DNA of 64,000 bases, taken from contig NZ_PCPR01000027.1 of assembly GCF_002979775.1 (NCBI RefSeq), positions 1 through 64,000 on the forward strand, written 5' to 3'. Below are positions 58,617 to 64,000 of the stretch, piece after piece. The position numbers and the translations under genes are program-made. The stretch comes from Arthrobacter sp. MYb23 (GTDB lineage: Bacteria; Actinomycetota; Actinomycetes; Actinomycetales; Micrococcaceae). The notes beneath the pieces are model-generated. The model was not told where the DNA came from. It searched no databases and saw only the letters and a program-made list of their open reading frames with translations. Position 1 is the first letter of the stretch; the number at the start of each line of letters is the position of its first letter.

Positions 58617-59813
58617 ATGACCGCAACCCTTTCCACCATCAAGACCCGGCGTTTGCCACTGGTGACGTACGTTCTGGCAGCAGGTGTGTTCCTCATGGGA
58701 ACCACCGAGTTCATTGTGGCGGGGATTCTGCCTGAGATTGCGGGCGATCTTGAGGTGTCCGTGGCAAGTGCCGGCCTCATGATCACGATCTTTGCCCTGG
58801 GCATGATCGTCGGCACTCCCACGATGTCCATCCTGACGCTCAAGCTGCCGCGTCGCCTGACGCTCAGCCTCGCACTGGTGGTCTTTGCTGTTGGTCACGT
58901 CGTCGTGGCGCTCACTTCTGATTTCACCCTCATTCTTGGTGCCCGTTTCCTCACGGCTTTGGCGACGGGCGCTTTCTGGGCGGTAGCCGCCGTCGTGGGT
59001 GCTAAAGCAGCAGGTGCAGCTTCAGCGTCCCGGGCGTTGGGCGTCGTGTTGGGCGGTGGCATGCTCGCCAACGTTGTTGGTGTCCCGCTGGGTGCCTTCG
59101 CGGGCCAGGTGATTGGTTGGCGTGGCCCTTTCTGGGCTCTGGCGGTTCTGGCGCTGGCGGCTGCTGTTGTGGTGTACCGGTTGGTTCCGGCCGGGCCGGA
59201 ATCCGGGCCCACTCCGTCCGTGCGCGCTGAGCTTGCCAGCATGCGCGATACGAGGGTTTGGCTTGTCCTGGCCGGCTGTGCGATCGTGTGCGGATCATCC
59301 TTGGCTGCCTACAGCTTCATCTCACCGCTACTCACTGAGAACACTGGATTGGCCGCTTCCGTGGTGCCGCTGGTTCTGGTGGCGTACGGCGTGGGAGCTT
59401 TCATTGGCTCCAACCTGGGAGGTCATTTCGGGGCGCACCGCCCCTATCCTGCACTGTTCATCTCGGCGGCTATGACCTTCCTGGTGCTGGGCGCTCTTTC
59501 CCTCTTCTCCCACTACGCCGTGGTGACAGTGGTTCTGGTCTTCCTGCTGGGACTCTTCGGCATGGCCACCAACCCGATTCTGATCGGCAAAGCCGTTGGT
59601 TATGCGGGGGACGCGCCCGCCTTGGCCTCGGCTCTCAGCACCTCAGCGTTCAACCTCGGCACGGCTGTGGGATCGTGGATAGCCGGTTACGCCTTGGAGT
59701 CCGCACTTGGCGCCACAGGTCCCGTGCTGGTGGGGGCAGGCATCGCCGCGCTCTATTTCGTGCCGCTCACACTCCTGATGCTCAAAGATCGGAAAGAAGG
59801 TGCTTTGGCATGA
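58617..59813 (+). CDS. MFS transporter, Cmx/CmrA-like
   Basis: 398-residue twelve-helix DHA1-type exporter. The N-terminus GVFLMGTTEFIVAGILPEIA is the signature of the Cmx/CmrA and related MFS pumps linked to chloramphenicol or other drug efflux. The next loop RRLTLSLALVV and the later RPYPALFISAAM also fit. Drug substrate is unproven. The next gene overlaps its stop by four bases (ATGA), so the two are coupled. Confidence 0.85.
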   Translation: MTATLSTIKTRRLPLVTYVLAAGVFLMGTTEFIVAGILPEIAGDLEVSVASAGLMITIFALGMIVGTPTMSILTLKLPRRLTLSLALVVFAVGHVVVALTSDFTLILGARFLTALATGAFWAVAAVVGAKAAGAASASRALGVVLGGGMLANVVGVPLGAFAGQVIGWRGPFWALAVLALAAAVVVYRLVPAGPESGPTPSVRAELASMRDTRVWLVLAGCAIVCGSSLAAYSFISPLLTENTGLAASVVPLVLVAYGVGAFIGSNLGGHFGAHRPYPALFISAAMTFLVLGALSLFSHYAVVTVVLVFLLGLFGMATNPILIGKAVGYAGDAPALASALSTSAFNLGTAVGSWIAGYALESALGATGPVLVGAGIAALYFVPLTLLMLKDRKEGALA

Positions 59814-60313
59814 AGCGCCTCACCGCCGGAATTCTGCTGGTCGGCCTGACGCTGGCCATGCCACTGGTCAGTTGCAGTGACGGCTCCCGCCCCACCGAAA
59901 GATCCAGCCCCGCCGCTAGTCCCACCACCAGCCCCATCGCTGGCAGCGGAGTAGGCACTGTGGTCCGCTTCAGCACCGGCTCAGCATCCCTCGACGTCAC
60001 CATTGCTGAGGACAATCCCGCCACCAGGGACTTCCTGAGCATGCTGCCACTCACCCTCACCATGGAAGAGTTCGCCGGCCGGGAGAAGATCGCGGACCTG
60101 CCCAGGACCCTCCACCATGAAGGGTCTCCCGGGTCCGACCCCGAGGACGGCGACTTGATCTACTTCGTCCCCTGGGGAAACCTCGGTTTCTACTACGACG
60201 CCTCCGGCATCGGATTCTCGGACCAGACCATCCATGTGGGCCGCTACAACGCAACCCGGGAAGAGCTTGCGCAGTTCGAGGGCCAGGACGTCCGGGTAGA
60301 AGTCAGCCGCTGA
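59810..60313 (+). CDS. Cyclophilin-like lipoprotein
   Basis: 167 residues. The start ATG at 59,810 overlaps the MFS stop. A lipobox (MPLVSC) and Ser/Pro/Thr-rich linker precede a domain of about 120 residues that resembles the cyclophilin-like fold family (phrases DLIYFVPWGNLGFYYD, YNATREELAQFEGQDVRVEV). No peptidyl-prolyl isomerase active residues are evident, so a binding role is more likely. It lies outside the membrane. Operon partner is the MFS pump. Confidence 0.76.
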   Translation: MKRLTAGILLVGLTLAMPLVSCSDGSRPTERSSPAASPTTSPIAGSGVGTVVRFSTGSASLDVTIAEDNPATRDFLSMLPLTLTMEEFAGREKIADLPRTLHHEGSPGSDPEDGDLIYFVPWGNLGFYYDASGIGFSDQTIHVGRYNATREELAQFEGQDVRVEVSR

Positions 60314-61163
60314 CAGCGGCAGCGACACCCACGGCGCCGGCGCGGACGCGACTTACCTCGAGTAGGACCATCACCACGGAGAAGGGCCGTCAGGTTTCAC
60401 TTGCACACAGCCCAGGAAGAAGCCGTGAAGGGGTAGCTGAGCAACAGAAGGCCATGCAGCTCCTCGTATATTTCGCCGTGCCGAAGATGTCCGTAGGTAG
60501 GCAGCGAAACTCGGACCGGAATTAGAGCGCCACCAAGTGCCCGTAGAGTGTCTCGCCAACCTCGAGCTGGCCACACACCGCCGAAGGGGTACAGCGCGCT
60601 TCAACACGACATAGTCTCCGTTATCGGCGCCAAGCCCGCGGGAGTAGAAGTGGATGCGAAAACTCCCGCCGTTGGACGTCCGGCGCTATTCAGATGGCTA
60701 ACCGGCCGGATTGCGATGGAGCCGTGTGTAGTTCCATGCAGGAGCAAGCAACGCGAGGGTGATTTGAATGCGTCCGAGGATGGACGAGGGCTCGCCGGGG
60801 GTATCGGCCGCCAATCGCTTGGGTCCGCCAACTAGGAACTACGCGCTTCGTTGCGTCTGTAGCCAAAGGACGGGCGCACCTCCGAAGGTCGGCATGACGT
60901 TTCCCTCGCTGATATACCGGACGGCGGAAGCAATCGCGTCCGGCGACCACCAGCCGCTGTTCGGGCAGTGCTCACCCGTACGTACGGCAATTGATGCTGT
61001 CCGGCAGACATGCGGGTAGGCGGCTTGGCGTCGTTTCATTCTCTCCTCCTATAGGAGTTTCCAGTTGACAGACACCGTATTACCGGCGCCAGCGTTGAGG
61101 GACCTATCCATATGTCGATACGCCACTTCGCCAAGCACCAAATGTATCCACTGAGCACTGGGT
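60314..61163. other. Degenerate 850-base region without recognisable intact genes
   Basis: No open frame here has both a ribosome binding site and a recognisable family. Several frames of 60-95 residues overlap in opposite senses. A 12-bp palindrome CTCCTATAGGAG is at 61,046-61,057. The region ends directly in a fragment of a gene (61,164), so it may be rearranged or deletion-scarred DNA. Confidence 0.55.
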
Positions 61164-61391
61164 GCCCGCCGCTTCCAGACCGAGGTTGAGGTGGGGATGG
61201 TGGGCATCAACGTGCCCATTCCCGTGCCGGTGGCTTACTACTCCTTTGGCGGGTTCAAGGACTCCATCTTCGGCAGCTCCAAAGCGTACGGCTTGCAGGG
61301 CTTCCAGTTCTTTACCCGCGAAAAAGCCATCACCTCACGCTGGCTCGACCCCAGCCGCGGCGGCATCAACCTGGGCTTCCCGCAGAGCTAA
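61164..61391 (+). pseudogene. mmsA: 3' fragment of methylmalonate-semialdehyde dehydrogenase
   Basis: From about 61,164 to the TAA at 61,391 the frame reads ARRFQTEVEVGMVGINVP, then IPVPVAYYSFGG, FKDSIFGS and RWLDPSRGGINLGFPQ. This is the C-terminal end (about 75 residues) of MmsA-type CoA-acylating aldehyde dehydrogenases, which are about 500 residues long. No upstream part of the gene is found. It is likely a remnant of an operon with the aminotransferase at 63,148, which often sits with such a gene. Confidence 0.78.
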
Positions 61392-61476
61392 GCTCACACG
61401 TCCAAATTTCAGGTGCTGCTACCTGACAGTCGGGCCTCCGTGCGAACTGCGGGGAGGCCTTGGCTGTCGTTCGCCG

Positions 61477-62988
61477 CTAGTGCGCATCCAGAAACTCGAC
61501 GGCGGCGAACAGCTCCAGCTTGTCACGCAGACTTTCGAGGTTGAGCCCCAAGATTGCGCCGGCAGCGTCGACCCGGTTCCGTAGGGTGTGCCGATGAATG
61601 CCCAGTTCGCGGGCGGTCTTGTCCCAAACACAGTTGTTCCGAAGCCAAACCGAGACGGTGGGCACAAGCTGCGTCTGCTCCGATTCGTCGTGCTTGACGA
61701 GGGGCTCGATGAGCCGTATTGCCACGGACTCTGCTTCGTCCCGCTGCAGTAAACCCAACATGCCGCCTTGGGATATCTCGTCGAATGCCACGAGCGGTCG
61801 GGACAACTCAATAGCCCGCTGAAGGGATCGTTCTCCTTCCTTGAGGGCTTGGGCCAGATTGGCGAAGGTCGCCTCTCTGGAGACCCCAGCGGTAGCTCCG
61901 TACCTTTCCAGGAGGGCAGCCACTTTGCCCTGGAGGTTTGATCCCGCAAGGACAACCACGTTCTCGTTTCGCTGGGTATAGAAGACTGCCCCGCGATGAT
62001 CATCCGACAAGAGTTCGAGAGCTTCGAACAGGTTCTGCCCTTGACCCGGATGTTGTGCCACCGTCGCCACCAGCGGCTCTGCAGGAAGCCTTCCCCACAC
62101 CTGGTGGGCGGTCCTTTCGGCAACATCTGCGCTTCCTGCCAGCAACTGTTCGAAAACCCCCGCCCGGAGGTGGCGCCGTGCGGTATCCAGAGTGCGCGTT
62201 TGCTCTAGCGCCAGGCTGGCCAACGCAATGACGCTGTTGATGATGTCCGTGCGAGCCGGATCCAGGGGTTCAATCGCGCCGAGGACCAATACGCCGCGCA
62301 GGTAATGTCTGCGCCCCAGAGTCTGCACGGTGACTTGTTCGCTGGCGACCGTCAGCTGGGATACCGACCGCGATCCTTGATCCAATGCCTTGGTGACAGC
62401 GTCTTGCACTCCCGGCATCAACGCTGCGGGCACAGGACGATTGTTGGGCATCAGGATCTGGTTCCCAGCTGCGTCGAACAACGCCACCCAGCCATGGAGC
62501 TGACGTTCAAGTTCAGCCAGAATCGATCGGAGCCCGTCGGGCCTGAGGGCGGCCCTTGCGATGGCGCGCTGCGCCTGAAGGGACCACTCTGCCCGTGCAT
62601 GCTGTTCCCGGGCGAGCCAGTCGGCCACGAATCGGATGATTGCGATGAATGGAGTCCTGTCTGGCACTTCCAGCAGGGGCAGTTCCTGCTGTCGGCATGC
62701 TTCCTCTAACCCTTGGGGCAGAACCCCGTGGATTACCTGGGTGGCGAATCCCAGCCCACTGATCCCGTGGTTGACAAGCCTCCTAACGTAGGCGTCATAT
62801 TCTGCCGACCCGGACTCCTTGACGGCGAATTGTGTTCCGTCGGTAAGCAGCAGCTGACCGCGATCAAGGAAGGGGGTGGGGTCCTTGAGGTCCGAACTGT
62901 GGACCCATGAAACCTGCGTCGCCACTGCATCGACGTTCGGTTCTGGGACAACAAGTCTAAGGTTCAGTGCTTTGTTTTGCAGCAGCAT
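61477..62988 (-). CDS. PucR-family transcriptional regulator
   Basis: 503 residues from the ATG at 62,988 (a GTG at 63,006 is an alternative). The N-terminal PucR domain (LLTDGTQFAVKESGS area) is followed by a long GGDEF-like/CdaR middle and a C-terminal HTH_30 motif (LGIHRHTLRNRVDAAGA). PucR proteins often activate catabolism of purines, amino acids or amines. It diverges from the class-III aminotransferase gene across 160 bases, so it likely regulates that gene. Confidence 0.85.
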   Translation of the reverse strand: MLLQNKALNLRLVVPEPNVDAVATQVSWVHSSDLKDPTPFLDRGQLLLTDGTQFAVKESGSAEYDAYVRRLVNHGISGLGFATQVIHGVLPQGLEEACRQQELPLLEVPDRTPFIAIIRFVADWLAREQHARAEWSLQAQRAIARAALRPDGLRSILAELERQLHGWVALFDAAGNQILMPNNRPVPAALMPGVQDAVTKALDQGSRSVSQLTVASEQVTVQTLGRRHYLRGVLVLGAIEPLDPARTDIINSVIALASLALEQTRTLDTARRHLRAGVFEQLLAGSADVAERTAHQVWGRLPAEPLVATVAQHPGQGQNLFEALELLSDDHRGAVFYTQRNENVVVLAGSNLQGKVAALLERYGATAGVSREATFANLAQALKEGERSLQRAIELSRPLVAFDEISQGGMLGLLQRDEAESVAIRLIEPLVKHDESEQTQLVPTVSVWLRNNCVWDKTARELGIHRHTLRNRVDAAGAILGLNLESLRDKLELFAAVEFLDAH

Positions 62989-63108
62989 AATAATGGTCGG
63001 TGGCACTCACATCACCTTTGCCAGAGATTCGTTCTCCATGGGGAAAATTATACAAATGTCCAAGGACGCGCCCCGTCTGCGGGCGGACTATGAAGGGATA
63101 TCTGTCAC

Positions 63109-63129
63109 ATCTCGAGAGGAACCCTTATA
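63109..63129 (+). promoter_or_regulatory. Good Shine-Dalgarno in front of an ATA codon
   Basis: GAGAGGA (63,114-63,120) is followed 6 bases later by ATA (63,127-63,129) and then in-frame codons of the aminotransferase. No ATG, GTG or TTG lies between the stop at 63,091 and the GTG at 63,148. Confidence 0.55.
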
Positions 63130-63147
63130 GCCCCTAGCCAGCCCGTC

Positions 63148-64000
63148 GTGGCCACACCCGTCAACAACTCCGACGTGGTCGCTCTCGACCGCGCGAACGT
63201 CTTTCATTCCTGGGCAGCGCAAGGCGCCCTGAACCCCTTGGCTATCGCCGGTGGGGCTGGAAGCACTGTCTGGCACCACGAGGGCAGGACGTACCTGGAT
63301 TTCTCCAGCCAGCCGGTCAACACCAATATCGGCCATCAGCACCCGCGCCTGATCGAGGCCATTAAACAGCAACTGGACACGCTCACCACGGTTGCACCCT
63401 CGCATGCCAACCACACCCGCGCCCTGGCGGCCCGGAAGGTCCTGTCCCACGCGCCGTCGAATATGGACAAGGTGTTCTTCACCAACGGCGGCGCTGACGC
63501 CAACGAGAACGCCATCCGCATGGCCCGCCTGCACACCGGGCGGGACAAAGTCATCTCCCGTTACCGCTCGTACCACGGCAACACCGGTGCAGCCATCGTG
63601 GCCACCGGTGACTGGCGCCGCATCCCCAACGAATACTCCCGCGGACACGTCCACGTCTTTGGGCCGTACCTTTATCGCTCCGAGTTCTGGGCCGAAACCC
63701 CGGAACAGGAAGCGGAGCGCGCCTTGCAGCACCTGCGCCGGACTAACGAACTGAAAGGGCCGCAGTCCGTCGCTGCAGTGCTCCTCGAAACCGTTCCCGG
63801 CACGGCCGGCATCCTGCTTCCGCCGCCCGGCTACCTGGAAGGCGTCCGTGCACTCTGCGATCAGCACGGAATCGTCCTGATCCTGGACGAGGTCATGGCC
63901 GGCTTCGGACGCACCGGCGACTGGTTCGCCCTGGACGCCTTCAACGTCAGGCCCGATCTCATCACCTTCGCCAAAGGAGTCAACTCGGGCTACGTGCCGG
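63148..64000 (+). CDS. Class-III aminotransferase, 3'-truncated by the window
   Basis: Fold-type I PLP enzyme. Visible blocks are GRTYLDFSSQPVNTNIGHQHP, TNGGADANENAIRMARLHTG, SRYRSYHGNTGAA and LILDEVMAGFGRTGDWF, followed by the PLP-Lys segment TFAKGVNSGYVP, where the window ends. It belongs with beta-alanine or omega-amino acid:pyruvate aminotransferases. The GTG at 63,148 is the first canonical start, but the only good ribosome binding site points to an ATA at 63,127. The mmsA fragment and PucR regulator nearby suggest amine or beta-alanine degradation to semialdehyde. Confidence 0.85.
   Translation, partial: MATPVNNSDVVALDRANVFHSWAAQGALNPLAIAGGAGSTVWHHEGRTYLDFSSQPVNTNIGHQHPRLIEAIKQQLDTLTTVAPSHANHTRALAARKVLSHAPSNMDKVFFTNGGADANENAIRMARLHTGRDKVISRYRSYHGNTGAAIVATGDWRRIPNEYSRGHVHVFGPYLYRSEFWAETPEQEAERALQHLRRTNELKGPQSVAAVLLETVPGTAGILLPPPGYLEGVRALCDQHGIVLILDEVMAGFGRTGDWFALDAFNVRPDLITFAKGVNSGYVP

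Noticed and set aside
60371..61019. Several frames of 65-95 residues in the degenerate region
   Set aside because: They overlap in both senses and match no family; no start site is credible.

Overview
The window is high-GC actinobacterial DNA, most likely from Arthrobacter or Paenarthrobacter. The strongest clue is a gene at 49,678 whose product looks very close, from memory, to the choline oxidase (CodA) of Arthrobacter globiformis, including His99 and Ser101 in the expected positions. Genes are densely packed, ATGA overlaps are common, and GTG and TTG starts occur. Both window ends cut through genes.

Layout. 1-6.6 kb: housekeeping and envelope genes (Pro-rich membrane proteins, a TrmH/SpoU methyltransferase, a HAD phosphatase, a tyrosine phosphatase, an alpha/beta hydrolase, pyrE). 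6.6-12 kb: a ChvE/MmsAB-type monosaccharide ABC transporter with its LacI regulator. 12-31 kb: a large carbohydrate-acid region. It holds a gluconokinase-GH3 fusion, D-mannonate dehydratase, a GPH-type symporter, fructuronate reductase (uxuB-like), glucuronate isomerase (uxaC), two LacI regulators, two Gfo/Idh/MocA oxidoreductase plus TIM-barrel isomerase pairs, and a family-5 (Dpp-like) ABC transporter with a permease-ATPase fusion. Five near-palindromic sites of the form GGCAACCGGTTGCC sit in front of these units and suggest one LacI-type regulon. 32-34.6 kb: nadE, a PadR regulator with a 30-bp dyad operator, and a MerR/TipA-like regulator.

34.6-40.9 kb is the most unusual part: an apparent peptide natural-product (RiPP) cassette. 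In order it encodes a 45-aa candidate precursor ending in Arg-Arg-Cys, an E1/ThiF/MccB-like adenylating enzyme, a cytosolic protein resembling family-5 peptide-binding proteins but without a signal peptide, a SagB-type FMN dehydrogenase, an ABC-type ATPase fused to a GNAT-like domain, and an MFS exporter. No YcaO or protease is present. The cassette is bracketed by an exact 45-bp direct repeat made of the 3' end of the tipA-like gene, so it looks like an insertion between tipA and the following tetR gene.

41-48 kb: a TetR regulator, several small secreted or membrane proteins, and a membrane-anchored sulfite-oxidase-type molybdoenzyme. 48-53 kb: a choline to glycine betaine cassette (aldehyde dehydrogenase, choline oxidase, APC permease) behind paired TGAACAnnTGTTCA sites. 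53-57 kb: acyl-CoA dehydrogenase, acyl-CoA synthetase, MarR. 57-60 kb: an SDR, an aldo/keto reductase, a Cmx-like MFS pump and a cyclophilin-like lipoprotein. 60.3-61.4 kb: degenerate DNA ending in a fragment of methylmalonate-semialdehyde dehydrogenase. 61.5-64 kb: a PucR regulator divergent from a class-III aminotransferase that runs off the window.

All functional calls are from reading motifs and family memory; no search was run.
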